Shown in pieces: positions 1-13,080 of a stretch of 64,000 nt of DNA (positions within the stretch are counted from its first letter, which is position 1; each line of letters begins with the position of its first letter). The DNA lies in assembly GCA_009792885.1 (NCBI GenBank), contig WMCF01000030.1:7382417-7446416 (forward strand), given 5' to 3'. The DNA comes from Eremophila alpestris peregrina (taxonomy: Eukaryota > Chordata > Aves > Passeriformes > Alaudidae). The notes beneath the pieces were generated by a model. The model was not told the DNA's origin, did not search any database, and worked only from the letters and a program-made list of their open reading frames with translations. Made by a program: the position numbers and the translations under genes.

Positions 1-2690
1 TGAGTAACCTAGTCTGTTGGAATCTAGTGGATGCTCAAGACTTCTTAGGTTTTCTGATAAAATATTTATGTAAATAATGAAAACCAAAGAGTACAGATTG
101 TTTTGAATTATATATCACCAATGTATTTTTTGTGTATGTATAAAATGGAATTGAATCCTATGTTTGGGCAGGTGCTCATGATTAAGCTACGTTTCAATAG
201 GCCAGCACAGAGTAGTCACGATCATTTAGGACTATATGTTTACAAACACAAACAAAATTTATGCAGACAAGAAGCAGAACAGTGAATGTAAAAGAGCCAC
301 AGCAAACCAAAACATTGTAAAAATGACAATGTGAGAAATTATGAATTATGGTAATTTGCAAATTGCACGCAGAAACTGTATTCCTTTTAACTAAATTGAT
401 ACCCATAATTTTGCATGCAGCTGTATATATCAAATGAGAGGACTGTTCAACATGCTTTTGTGTAAAAATCTTAATATGAAGATGGATTCTGTAGAAATAA
501 TGGCACTGGGAAGGACTGATGGGTTGTAGGCAGCAAATTATAAGACAATGATAAAATGGATACAGTTATGTGAAATGCATTTTGAAAACTTGCAGTACCA
601 TTCGAACCATAAATGTCATAGTTAGATACTATGCAAATGGTAAATGTATGTGTTAAAATGGCAAAAACTAAGCATGGCCATTAACTTTTCAGAGTGATTT
701 TTAAGTTCTTATTCTAGCAGGTAGGCAGTGTCAATGCTGATGAATGTGTGAACACATTTTCTAAGTATCTAGGCATATCAGGCTAGCAGAGTGCTCTGAT
801 GGCAGATGATTAATAGCTGGATGGCAGATGATTAATACAATTTCTATTCTGAAATTGTAATTTAAGAGGCTTATTTCAGGTTTTGGACTTTTTTAATGTC
901 TGAGGAATTACTCTGTATTCTTATTTCAGTGGGGGGGGGAAAGGGCATGGTTTTAAACAATAGTCAAACTGCAGTTATTGCAGCATGTATGTACTAAAAG
1001 CTAAAATTTGTTATTGGCAAAAAAATAACATCTTTCATTAGATTATAACTAGCACCTTTGAGTGAAGGCAAGAACATGGAAACACGCAGACAAATTTTAG
1101 TGAGTTTCATTTTGCTCTTCTGATTCAGCAAAAGAATGGCTTTTTACTGTCTATTTTCTTCCCTGCAGAGAATAAAGAGGACAAAGACTTGCTGGTCGTT
1201 TCTGAATGACAACACGTTTCCTTGCTTTTATCTGCTACTGAGAAGTGTATAAAGACAATTTTTTTTTAATTTAATTTTTATTAAAAACCAAATGTTATTT
1301 TTTAATAAACTACAAAAAACTAATGTTTCAATAATTTTCAGTAGTAACTGAGTGTACAGTTGGTAATTCTTAAATACAGCTTCAAGAACTTGGATGAATT
1401 TCTAGGGTAAGATTATAGCACTATTATTAATATTTATATTTCTCATAAGCATGTTTTATCTTCTGAAGAGAATAAAACTTTAAATTTGAAAACAATTGCA
1501 GTATTGTCATAAGTATTCAAGTTCATTGAGATCACTATAGGAACAAAAACTATCACTGTTTTAAGAACTAAATTGCCTCAGGACTACTAGATAAGATGAA
1601 CCAAAAAGTTCTCATCCTTGGTGTTTTCTGCTAATTAACTAATTATACATTCATCATTATCAGAATGCTGTTCATCTTTTCTTTGGAAAGAAATATCTCC
1701 TCACTTGTTTTCACAGGAGGTATGCAATGAACTTTTCTGCTATTTTTTTAAGTCAAATTACCTACTCAAAGGCAGATATCTATCCCAATGCGTCTTTACT
1801 CCCGTTGTTCCCCTTTCTCTGGAAAGGAAGAACGCTTTCCTAACTGACTCTCTTTAATCTTGGATTTGTATTTCACAGGAATATTTTTTAACTTTTATAT
1901 CTGTGATGGAAAGGGAAGTGAAATTGATTGATCTGCTGGGAGAAGATTACACCCGTTTATCAGATTACATCAGATTTATTCATTTTGCTTACTCAGCTTC
2001 AGTGGAAAAACAAAAACCAACCTCACTTCCCACTGTCAATACCTCAGCACCTTCTTTGGGGTTTTTTTTTCCACTTTATGTGTTTCTTCTGTGCCTTGAG
2101 CATAAATATTTGTGAATCTATCCCTGGAAGGGTTGGGCAAATCGAAAAGCAACGCAATGCTCTGGCAGTGGTCCTTCAGTGCACCAGGACCTTTGTGCCA
2201 CCCTTCCAACTTAATTTTTAACCAACACAACTCTTGTTGGAAATAATTTTTCAAAAATGGAACTCAAAGTAACAGTTGTGATATATTTAATATATTAACC
2301 AAACAGAACAGATTTTTTTGGATGGATTTCCTGCCTGGAATATCATTATCCAATGCTAAACAGAGTCTACAAAGCAGAATAATTAGTGAATCATCATCTG
2401 GCAGAATCGTACTGCTGTGACCTACAGGTATGAAGAATTCAGTAAAATAGAAAGAAGCATTTTAGTTCCCTTTGAAATTATACAAAAGGACTGAATTTGT
2501 CACTGAGATTCTATATACATCTAGACAATACTTGCCTCTCTGTAGATACTGGTAGGTATGGTGAAAAGCGACCTGAAAGTATCCTTACAATTCTCCCTGT
2601 GCACTGAGTCTCTAAAGAACATGGTCTATTTTAGAGGATAAAGTTATAGAAGACTTGACAGGAGAAATTCAATTTCCAAAATCCTTGAAG
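1..2690. other. Gene-free AT-rich DNA
   Basis: No coding region is supported here. Open frames are short, have no recognisable domain and no consistent splice sites. A 22-bp direct duplication lies at 798-837 and a G-run at about 932-940. AT-rich stretches such as 1259-1300 would give spurious polyadenylation and TATA matches. This could be intergenic DNA or an intron of a gene lying outside the window. Confidence 0.6.
798..837. repeat. 22-bp tandem duplication (2 copies)
   Basis: The 18-base word gatggcagatgattaata occurs at 798-815 and again at 820-837, giving a period of 22 bases. It looks like a local slippage duplication with no coding context. Confidence 0.75.
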
Positions 2691-2696
2691 CTTTTG

Positions 2697-3012
2697 TCAG
2701 GACACCTTGGGTCTGCCCACAGCGGGAGGTGGCATATCCTGACAGCCAGGGCCCATCTTCTCCCAGGCAGGAGCAGGGCAGGCAGGGGGCATGGGGTAAC
2801 CCCAGCCATGGCCATCAGACACCTCCCTGGGAAAAGGGATGGGATTGTCCCAGGGGTGTGCCTGGCAGGGCAGGGCTGTGGGGAGCTGTGCCCAACTCAC
2901 AGGGACCGTGTCCAGGCAGGGCTGGGGCTGGTGGGGGTCCTGGGCTTTGGAAGGGAGCTGGAATTCAATGATCCTTGTGGGTCCCTTCCAACTTCAGGAT
3001 ATTCGATGATGA
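2697..3012 (+). repeat. GC-rich repeat ending in a CR1-type 3' tail
   Basis: An unusually GC-rich block (about 2697-2960) in AT-rich surroundings runs into a tail (about 2965-3010) that matches the avian CR1 3' end: 'gatccttgtgggtcccttcc' followed by a degenerate 'attcgatgatga'. The GC-rich body has many ggcagggc-like words. It could be a CR1 subfamily 3' region, or a SINE-like or composite element that has borrowed the CR1 tail. Apparent ORFs in this block are a by-product of its few stop codons. Confidence 0.6.
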
Positions 3013-3102
3013 CTAAGAAAGCTAAGTAAACGTTAATTAAATGCTGCTGTGTTTCTGTTCCATCAGCAGTGTCGTCAGTGAATTCTAAACTTCAAAACCT
3101 GT

Positions 3103-3173
3103 TGGGTTTTGGGGTTGGTTGGTTGGTTTTTGTGTGGGGTTTTTTGGGGGTTTTTTTCTTTTTTTTTTTTTCT
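3103..3173 (+). repeat. G/T-rich simple sequence
   Basis: This is a strand-asymmetric run made almost wholly of G and T, containing (GGTT)n, GGGG and GGGGG runs and then a long T tract with a few C. It resembles an expanded poly-T tail. The spaced G runs could in principle form a G-quadruplex on the plus strand. Confidence 0.7.
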
Positions 3174-5813
3174 CTGACTGACAGGTATTTCTTCCATCCA
3201 TGGTCATTTGTCACTGAAGTAATACGTGAAGGAAAGAAATGGTGAGTAGTTCCAGCACCTCACATACCAATATTTAATACGTAGTGCTTCTGAACTCCTT
3301 CACTCCAAAAAGAGATGTCATTTTGAAGGCAGCTGTCAGAAGACAGAGAAGAGCAGGAAACTGTGGTTGTGGGACAGCTGGCTAAACAAAATGGGTGTCT
3401 GTGCACTTGATGTCTCCACACTGAACGTATCCCAACAGGTCTCAAACCTGTTTGTAAACAAACCCTTTTCCCAATAGGAGAGCATATTGGCATAGCTTTC
3501 TTTCCATGCCCCACTAGCTATCTAATGATTTCAAAAGTAGGAAAGACAGGTTAGTGGCAGCTTCTGAATTTTCAGTGCAGTCTGCATCCTAAAAGACCAG
3601 AAAGAGAGCATGTTCCGAGACTAGGAATTTCTCTGGGACACCCATGAGTTTTGGTGGGAAAATGAAGTCCAGTTCTACTCCATTTTCCAGAAATGCTTCT
3701 GAGTAATTTTCCTCAGGAAACAATTCTGTCTGTGGATGGAGGAGCAACTCTGAGAAGGGTAATCACAAAGAGCTATGATTTCCAGTGCAGAATCATAAGT
3801 TTCCATACTGGTCAATGGTTCTAAACACATCATTTTCAGTGTGCTGCTTTTTCGGACAATTAGATCCCCCCTTACTGTGTAGAGAGAAATTAACTATTTA
3901 TTTCATGCAATGTACTCCTCTGGTCGAATGTCAAATCAATATTTAAATATGACATCAAACAAGCAACAACAGAGCATAAATATTGTCTCTTACTTTCATT
4001 TTCAAGTTACAATTCCTCTTAGAGAACTTCTATTTAAATGGAAGTTACGTTCTCTATTTGAGACAATAGTGTGGGCTGTGTGTGTGATGGGCATTTAAAT
4101 TTGAGGAGCAGAGATAAGTACTTTACTCTTTATTTGAACAAGAAGGGAATGTAAATCTTAATATGATATCCCTGATGACCACATACTAGCAATTGTGACA
4201 AAAAAAAGAAAAATTGATAAAATGTACCAAAGGAGAAAATACTGAAATGAATGAAATAGAGGAAGAATCAGTTCTTACATGTAGTTAAAGGATAGTAATG
4301 TGCAAAATCTGTGATCCCATCACCAGATGCAATGTTTATCAGCTAGCAAAACCAGAGAAACACAAAGCTGTTTATTTAAAAATAAAATTAAATAAAATGA
4401 AAGAAAATAAAATTTCCTAGCAAAGTTTACAGTTATCTAAAAAAAGTACGATATGCTGGAATACTTCTGTAATACTGCCTTTAGAGGACTGGTAAATAGG
4501 TCACAAGCATATTATTTGACAAATAGCTTGTTCAGAATACTTTTCAAATAGAATTTTCTCAGAACATTTTGTTTTCACCAATGCTTAGCACTGTTTATGA
4601 TTTTCTGATTAAAAAAAACACTTTTGAATTCAAAACTAGTATTTTTCACATAAGGTTTTTATCAGCTATGGCACAAAGGTTCCAGAGTATTATGTGGGAA
4701 AAAGGTGACAAACAAACCACCTGTTTGGCACTCCTCTCAGGTAGTCAAGGGTGCAGTAAAGGACATTTCACCCCACAGTGGATGTGTCCAGGGAGTGCAC
4801 ATGGATAGTGCAGCCTTGGATGACTGCTGCACCAAGAGCAAGTAAATCTCCACAACAATACTGAGAACAAAAAACAGATTCCTTAATCTTTGTCTTCAAC
4901 TATGGCTACAGTTACCACATTCTTTAATGGTTTTTTTTCACTGACAATATTGCCCAGCACACTGAAGAGCAGCTGGGAATCCCTGAGATGCATTATGTTC
5001 CTTGTCACTCACATCTTTCCTGGACTTCTTTGCCAAAACATGATATAAGACAGGCTCGCTATCAAAATATTTTCTGTAATGTGATGCTGAAGATATTTCA
5101 GATCTTTGTGGTTGGGAAAGGGGTGAAATGGGGGAGAAGCAAATCCAAAACAGTCTAAACCCTGGAGTTTGCAGTTTGACTTAAATAAGCAGGAAAGTTC
5201 TTTAAATATTAGGAACCACAGCTGTTTTCCAAACTAATTTCCTGCTGCTCACATTTCTTCTGTCAAAAAAAGTGTTTCCTGTGGACTCTTTGGAATTCAG
5301 AGTACTTTACATGCTGTGTGTTTGTGAACTGAATTTCTTGTTCCTGAGAGAAATTCTTTTCTCTGGCAGGCAAGGGGAAATATAATCAAACTCTTTTAAA
5401 GTCAAAGGGCTACTGCAGTGAAATGAAAAATAAAGAGGGATTAATTAACTGTAGCTGTGCCAATTTATCAAATATTTTTGTTTTGTTTCCTTAACCAATT
5501 ATTACAAAACATATAAAAGAATAAGCCTCTTCACAGCATACAGAATATCACTTTCTTGTACTTGATGGGATCAATGCTGTATATTTGCACAGACTTATAC
5601 TGAATTACCTATCCCCCCCTGTAAAATAAAAAGGTATATTGGCTCCATTCTCTAAGATTTTTTTCTTTTCATATGTTTCTGTATATAAATTCCAGAATGT
5701 AGTTCAAAATGGAAGATGATTAATATAATTTGTGTACATTTGAGACATTCATTCCAGCATGTAAAAATGCAAGAGAAAAATCCATCTTCTAGTTATATTG
5801 CAGACAAATTATA

Positions 5814-5832
5814 TGTGTATATATATATATAA
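5814..5832. repeat. (TA)n microsatellite
   Basis: A short uninterrupted alternating T/A run preceded by tgtg. Likely to be length-polymorphic. Confidence 0.75.
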
Positions 5833-8204
5833 AATAATGTAATAGTTTAATCAATGGTAAGAATATGTTTGAAAAAGACAAAAAAAAGAAAGAATGACAC
5901 TATTTTCAGGGAAGAGAAGTGGCCAGGTAGAAAAAGTCTTTTGACAGATGTTAAATAATTAGCAGAGCATTTCTTTAATGGTGAGACAGGAAATATATTT
6001 AATAACTATAATCTGTTCTACTTTTTCCTATGAAACCTCCATTAAGTGGGCTCCTGAAAGATAAGGCTGAAACCAGAGAGTTCCTGAAAATGTTAAATTG
6101 GAAATTTCAAAAATAGCAGACTATTGTACTTTGGATATTTGTACCAAAGTGAGGGTTCGATCTTTTCATGTAACAGATACACTGGGATGGATTTTGTGAC
6201 TTCCACAGGAACAAGGAAAGGTTTGAAAACCTCATTCCATCACCTGCTTCTCTCTTGATAAAGAAAGAATGTGTAAAGGAACATTTGATGTTTTCCTGTT
6301 AATTTCCTTTATCTTTTCCAGTTTTAGGCCAAAACTGACATAATTCTTCCAGCATGTTTTCATTTTCTGCACAAAAATAGTCCCAATTTTAAAATTAATG
6401 TAGGGAGACCTATTTATTACAACTGTTCATATTTCTCCAACTTTTATAATCAGAAATAATAATTTTGCTTCTCCTATTCCAATACCTACCAATCCAGGAA
6501 AGTCTATGGCATAACTCTCCTTATAGGAGATCACATCCTACTGGGTTCTAATCTAACAACATCTTTCTTCATCATATTAAAAGCTTTGAGCTCAGCTCAC
6601 TGCAAAATTTGAACAACAAAACCCAAATATACTGCTACTGTAATAGTATTTTACATGGTACTATTTAAATGCTTTTTGCTAAATTTAAAAGACTTTGCAC
6701 CAGCTGAAGTAAACCAGGATTTAAAGTTATTTTTTCTGGTCCATGTCTTACCCATCTTTCACATGGATAATAAAATACTGGTATCCTTCTTCCCTCTACA
6801 CCATGGAAATGTAGGAACTACTATAAATTAATTCTGTCAAGAGGGAAAGATAAGCAAACACCTTGAAATTCACATGTCCATGAGTGCATGGCATGTCAAA
6901 TATTAATTTAAACAAATCCAAAAACCAAACCCCCAAACTATAAAAAAAAACCCTCTGCACTGTATTTTTTTAAACTCTGGAACTCCTGTTTTTATACTGA
7001 GGAAAAAAAATCTAAAAGGGATAGTTCACATTATGAAAATCTATCCCATAGCTGTGCTATAAAGGACTCATTTCCATATTAATGTCTGTGAGAACTGCTT
7101 CCTGATAAATCAGCAGCATTTGTGTCATAAACTGATATTCTGAATATGTAGAAAATAATTGTAATTTAGTGTTTTCCCTAGATGCAAGTGTGAGAATGTT
7201 AACAGGAAGAGTTGTGGGTGTGGCAGTAAAAGCTAACACAGCTGGTGTGAAGTTCATCTTTTGATGTGGCATTTTGGAGCTGCTTTTGCTGCAAACCCCC
7301 TGCAAACCCCATGGTGTCTTTATCATCCTTGGTGTGTTCACTACAACTGGTGAAGAAACAAATTAATTAAAACATTTGTTTTAAAATATGGTAGTTCCTA
7401 CTGGTATTTTCAGTTAAGACAGAATTCAGTTCTGTGTAGGTCACAGCATTTTCCAGAGCTTTCTTTGGGAGGCAGATCTTTTAAGTCACTCTTAGTTTTC
7501 TCCTCTGCTTTTCAGCATCATGATCTTGTCAGATAAACACAAACACTCACACACATGCACTCAGAGAATAAAGTAAGTTTCAGTACAATATTTTCAAGGA
7601 AATATTAATAGAGTAACTAAATGAATTATTATATTATTAATGTAATATTTTTAATTTTCCAAACAAATTAGAGTGTTCAATGTAATGCAGAGGAATTCTT
7701 GACCATACAGTTTCAGTTGAAAGGCATATTATCTTACTCAGAATGGAGGTAATGGACAGAGAAGAGAAAATTATTTATCCAAGTTTCTCTTAGTTGGTAA
7801 AAAATAAGGTATACTTTTGATAACTTTGAGAAAAGACAAAGTATTTTCTGTTTTATCTGTAAATTGTATCTGACTTAGGAGTAAAGTTAATGTTTCCTAA
7901 AATATTTCTGTCTTCAAATTGTTTTGTTTCGTTTGTATTTTTTGTTGTTGTTGTTTTTAATCCTGTGCTACTTATCTTTTTTACTCCTTATATTTTGCAT
8001 TCCTGCTATCAAATTCAGAACACAGCTTTTAACTTCAACATGTTTGAAAATAACAAAAGAGAGCTTAAATGCATGATGAAGACCTCACATTTGCTGAGTT
8101 TACTTCAGTTTGTGAACTAAAGAGTCCTATAAATATAACTGCTCATTCTCAGCAGTTACTCATCCAGCACGTAGAGAAACTGAAGTGTTAATGTCTTAAA
8201 ATTA

Positions 8205-8240
8205 AAAAAAAACCCAAACAAAAAAACCCAACAAAACAAT
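8205..8240. repeat. A/C-rich simple sequence
   Basis: A-runs separated by CCC or C, of the type seen in decayed poly-A tails of retroposons. No body of an element is recognisable upstream. Confidence 0.6.
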
Positions 8241-9734
8241 ACACAAAAAGAGAGAGAATACAAAACTTCAGAAGACTTAAGTTTCACTAAGTTAAGGATT
8301 TTGTTAGATTGATTTCAAAAAGGTCTTTACCATTTCCTAAATACTACGAATTTATACATATAAAAACTGACAGAAAATCAAGGCTTAAATCCTAGTCTTG
8401 TTGAAAGGAGAGGAAATATTTCCACTGACTAAGTCAGGGAGAAACCTGTCAGTTTTCTTAAAGTTATCTGACAAAAGTGTTCTTTCATACCACGCAAAAT
8501 TCTTTGTAAGTGAACTGAAAAAATTGCATTCAGTACATACCTAATAACACAAAATAAAATATCCTGTGCCTCTGAGTAGGAGGGTTTTTCAGTTCAGGTT
8601 TTGTACGTGTCTAAGAAATAAGAATAATAACTGTATTTTTCTTTGTGTCCCTTGGAAAATAGAAATCTGTTCAACAAGCATGCTGCATGGTTGTATTTCT
8701 TTTCTGAAACAGATAAGGAGGGAATGGTAATTGTAGGAGATCTGCATTTGAATTTTAGACATTGTGTGAGTGAGAATGACTGAGACAAAACAACGAAGTG
8801 ATAAATTTTCTATATTCACTAAAATTGGATTGCCTGGGGATTTAAGAATTGGATCTAGTTTTTTTTAAAAAAAACAACCTTGGCAAATGTTTCCTTGTTC
8901 TTCGGTGATGTTAGAGTTTGGTTAGTGAAGGATTTATCTCTGCTAACTGGCACTGGATAAGACCACTTCAAACTAACAACTATGAAAAGACAATGGACTT
9001 TACAAAATTATTTATGAGATCTCTGTTGGTACATTAAGACAGCAAGGACTGATGTTATCAGGTAAATTTTCTGTTCTTCCACCCAGTAGAAAGTGCTATT
9101 CCAGTAATTCAAAAATAGTAGTCTTGTTTAGGAGGATAATCAGCCCAAGAGAAAAAGTCTGGAGGGAGTTCCCACTGAAGCTACTCCAAAGCCCACTGCT
9201 TGCTTTCCACTCTCTTTCCATTCATTGGTTTTCCTCACAGCCTGGAGTCCTGGATAGGGGTTTCAGTGCCATCCAAAAATCTCAGCATTTGCAACCAGAG
9301 CAGAAGCAGTGAGCACAAGCTGAGCAGGTTGCAATCAGAGCTGCTGACTGTGAAATAATTTTCTGTACAAAACTCTCTATCCCCTTCCCATTGGAAAACT
9401 GCTCATTTTTTCTCTTCTCTCTCTCCCCTCCTCTTTTCCCTAGCTCTTTCTCCCTCTGCAGCCTCTGATCTTCTTTATTATTACACTTTAGCAAATAGAC
9501 AGTTCTGTTGCAATGTTTGATATGACACAGTTTTAGCCAGCTGAGAATTTTCTGCTTTCAAGATTACAGTAAAATTGTTTCTAAAACACACAAAGGAGAA
9601 AAGCACTGCTTCTCTGTTGCTGGTAATAAGCAGTCTACAGGTTTATGTTATGCCAGTGGCAAGCCTCTCACAAGGCAGATATTCTGATTCACTTTAGGTT
9701 GACTTGACAGATTGCTTTTATTTCATGTGCTGGG

Positions 9735-9775
9735 GTTTTTTGTTTATTTGTTTGCTTGTTTGTTTTTTGTTTTCA
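9735..9775. repeat. T-rich (TTTG)n-like simple sequence
   Basis: An imperfect tttg/tttgc repeat in a poly-T context, of low complexity only. Confidence 0.6.
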
Positions 9776-10498
9776 CAGATCTGGCTTAGACCAGGACATC
9801 ATTTCTCATGAATATTTCCCCATAACCTCAGATAGCACAGGTAATACATGGGAGTGCAAAGGAGGGACTCCCTTGGGGAAGTTTTCAAGAACATCTTTTT
9901 CTTCACTGAGACATAATATCTATTTCCTCTTTGCACTTACTGATTGTTACCAAACGTCAAATGCTACATCTTTGATCCTCACCAACAGAATATTTAGTTG
10001 TGTAATATTAAGATTTAAGTCCATAAGAGTTTAGGATGATCACTTTAATCCTTAATAAAAGCAAAGCAAGGCATCCCATAGGGAAACCAGGTGAAAATTT
10101 CATACCACACTTCCTTATCACATTCTGCAGTAATACAAATATCACAAAGTCTTTTTGATGTAAAGATTGTTTCATATGTTACAGGGTATTATATTTTGGA
10201 CTGTGTATCTCTATCACTTATTTCAAGGTAAAATTGGGAAAGATAACATGGACTTGTAATATTTCTGAGTGGTTTTTGTTGTTGGGTTTTTTAGAGATAT
10301 AGAAAATTCCACCTGGTTTTAGTCTGCTTTGGTGTGTGCTCCCAAAATGAATCCTTACCAAAACAAATGGCAATTTGATGACTGATAACATATTCAAGGA
10401 TAATTTCCACTGGAATCAACACCTTTAAAATTGACTGCTTCACATTATACCTCTTCAGTGTGACAGTATTTAAATAGAAAAAGAATTATATACAATAA

Positions 10499-10533
10499 GT
10501 ATATACATACATAAACACACATATATATATATA
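10499..10533. repeat. Compound ATAC/AC/AT microsatellite
   Basis: Runs of atac, acac and then an alternating AT tract lie next to one another. Simple-sequence DNA in an AT-rich setting. Confidence 0.7.
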
Positions 10534-10607
10534 CTTAAAATTTAGGAAGGTTTTTTAAAATCCATTCTATTCATTGAATTTTTTGAGTACAAAAAATATT
10601 TTGGGAT

Positions 10608-10669
10608 TAAATGAGAAATATTTCTTCTTAAATGAGATATATTTTCTTAAATGAGAAATATTTTCTTCC
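10608..10669 (+). repeat. About 20-bp minisatellite, three imperfect units
   Basis: Units beginning taaatgaga(a/t)ata start at 10608, 10629 and 10648, so spacing is 21 and 19 bases. Each ends in a ttttctt-like block. Local tandem duplication with drift. Confidence 0.65.
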
Positions 10670-13039
10670 AACAAACAAAATTGTTGTTTGATTCAACAAC
10701 AAGAAATATGATTTTTTAAATTTTATTTATAAATTCCTTGTGGCTAGTTCTCATTTCTAAATAAACTATCTAACTCATGGACAAGAGATATGAAGTCCAA
10801 ACTTATCTAAATACCTCCACATTACAAGACTTGAAAACTTTAACTCATCTTCTTTCATAAGACATTTCTTGTTCACATTTCAGAAAAAAATGCAGATTTT
10901 ATTTAAAGATTTAAAGAATTTTGCATTTCCAAGGGTTTCTCTCCTAATTTATAATGACCATATCTCCTGGTGAAAGTGGTTACCTTTTTGTGTACAGGCA
11001 GGAAGAACTTTCCACCTTCATGGACAGAGTTCTATGTGTGCTTCACATAGTAAATAAGAAGCAAATCACCCTTGGATAAAGGCATAAAAGATAAAAAGAA
11101 AGCAAAGCGAAAATATGCCATTGTTTCCCTCCATGTTTCAATAAACAGGGCTTGTCAGTCCAGGTAATCAATATTAAATTCTAATAACTGAAATGTTAAT
11201 TAATTCCTCGTTATTTAAGTTGAATCTCTATGGACAGACTATGAGTTGTTAGATGTCATACTGACTCCATACACCTACTTTTGGGTAAGCTTCAGAAGAA
11301 GTCAATTGTATAAAAAGCAAAGCTTGTGCAAGCAAAAATATATATTTATGAGGTTCTCAGAAATTAATGTTAGGAAAATGGTATAAATTTTAGAGCATCA
11401 AAATGAACTTAGTCAGAGAACAATTTAGGCTTCCTGCTTCATCTGCTTAAAAAGATTTTATGACTTCATGCATCATTGTCTTTTGTTGCTACAAGAAGTT
11501 GCATGTAATGCCATTGCCTTCTCACACAACACAGCACAGGGAGTATTGGCACTGGTGGGAAGGGAATACAGAGATATGTGTGGGATGTGGAACTATCATT
11601 GTTGCAGACACATGAAAAACATCCACGTTGATCTTAGACAGGAAAGAGACTGTCATTATTGTAAAGTAATCAAAGTCGGGGATTTGAAAACTGATTTTTA
11701 AAGCTCCTTTCATGTTTTTATATGAAGAGGAGTAAATTCTCTAGGAATATTGAACACTAATATAATACTAGTCTTATTGAATATTAAGATTAAATGAGGG
11801 GTTTAGAAGCTTGAAAATGATCATTCTTCAACGATACTGTGGTAGCCATGGCACGGCACATTAGTCAAAAAAGAAAACCAATTTTTTCTTACAATTCTTC
11901 TCAGTGGAAAACAAAACAACAATAAACAATCATGCAACAGCATTATCATCTAGTAATTAAATGATGACAGTATTCCCAATCCTGACACAATCCTTCAGGA
12001 TAAAGGATTTCTGCCAAGAATGCCTTTAGAGGCTTATATATCTTGATAGGTGTTGTTTGCCAAGCTGATGTGGTCTTTCACTGAACTTGTTTCATTACTT
12101 TGATATGTGAGACATAAATATTTGCTGTGCAATTCACTGGAGGTTATTATGGTCTGATGGAACTTTCCCATAGAAACAGATGCTCAGCCCCATACATGCA
12201 TGAAAAGTACATCAGCACTTGGTAGGCAGAATGAAGCTGTGAGGAAAATATTGTTAAAGACATTTAATTGGGAAACAAAATTGATGCACATGTAATAATT
12301 TTGCATTTGCTTAACTGAAGCAGCAAAGACAAAAATAACAGTTACCTTGTGTTCAGGTATGATACATGTCAAAGCCATACTAGTACAGGTAGAAAAATGA
12401 ACAAGCTTTTTTATGGAAACATGCTTGTCCAAATTCTCATATTTATCTTATATATATAGTATTTTATAAAACTAATTATGTCACTATGTATTATGATAAA
12501 TGAAAAGAAAGAAACAACTGAAAAATATGGGCTGAAAATCACAGTACTTAATAGCCAAGCTATTTTTTGTGAATTAAATAGCCAAATAAATTTATTCACT
12601 GTACTACCTAGACTGCAAAGCACTGGAAAAGGAAGTTTGACTCTTGCACCTATACTTTTAGCCACTTGTCAGCTGGGGAAATTGGTACTTTTGGAGATGG
12701 TACAATACAAAGCCCATCATTTAAAGGCTGTGAAGTTTCAAACTAAAATAAGTAACTAAGTAAATAGATTAAAAAGTTAGCTCATTAGTAAGTAATTAAG
12801 GGGAAGCCCTGGATGGTAGCTTCTCCTAACACTACATTTCAGAACAAGCACATTCATAAGAAGACTAATGCAACTTACTCAATGTGAAAATTCATGAATA
12901 AAACTGACTGAGAAAATGTCAAGCAGATAAATTGCGATTAATTCTACCTCTAAAATATATAGAAATGTTCCCTTTACATCAAGGTATTTTAGGCATTCAG
13001 TTAGGACTTATGGTTCACCTTTTAAATTCTCCACATTTT

Positions 13040-13080
13040 ATTTTACATTCCATATTTTACACTCCATATTTTACATTCAT
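13040..13080 (+). repeat. 14-bp tandem repeat, about 2.9 units
   Basis: The unit attttaca(t/c)tccat is repeated from 13040, 13054 and 13068 with one substitution and a terminal truncation. Confidence 0.75.

Noticed and set aside
2655..3029. Open frame of 124 codons
   Set aside because: It lies in a GC-rich repeat with a CR1 3' end; composition explains its length.
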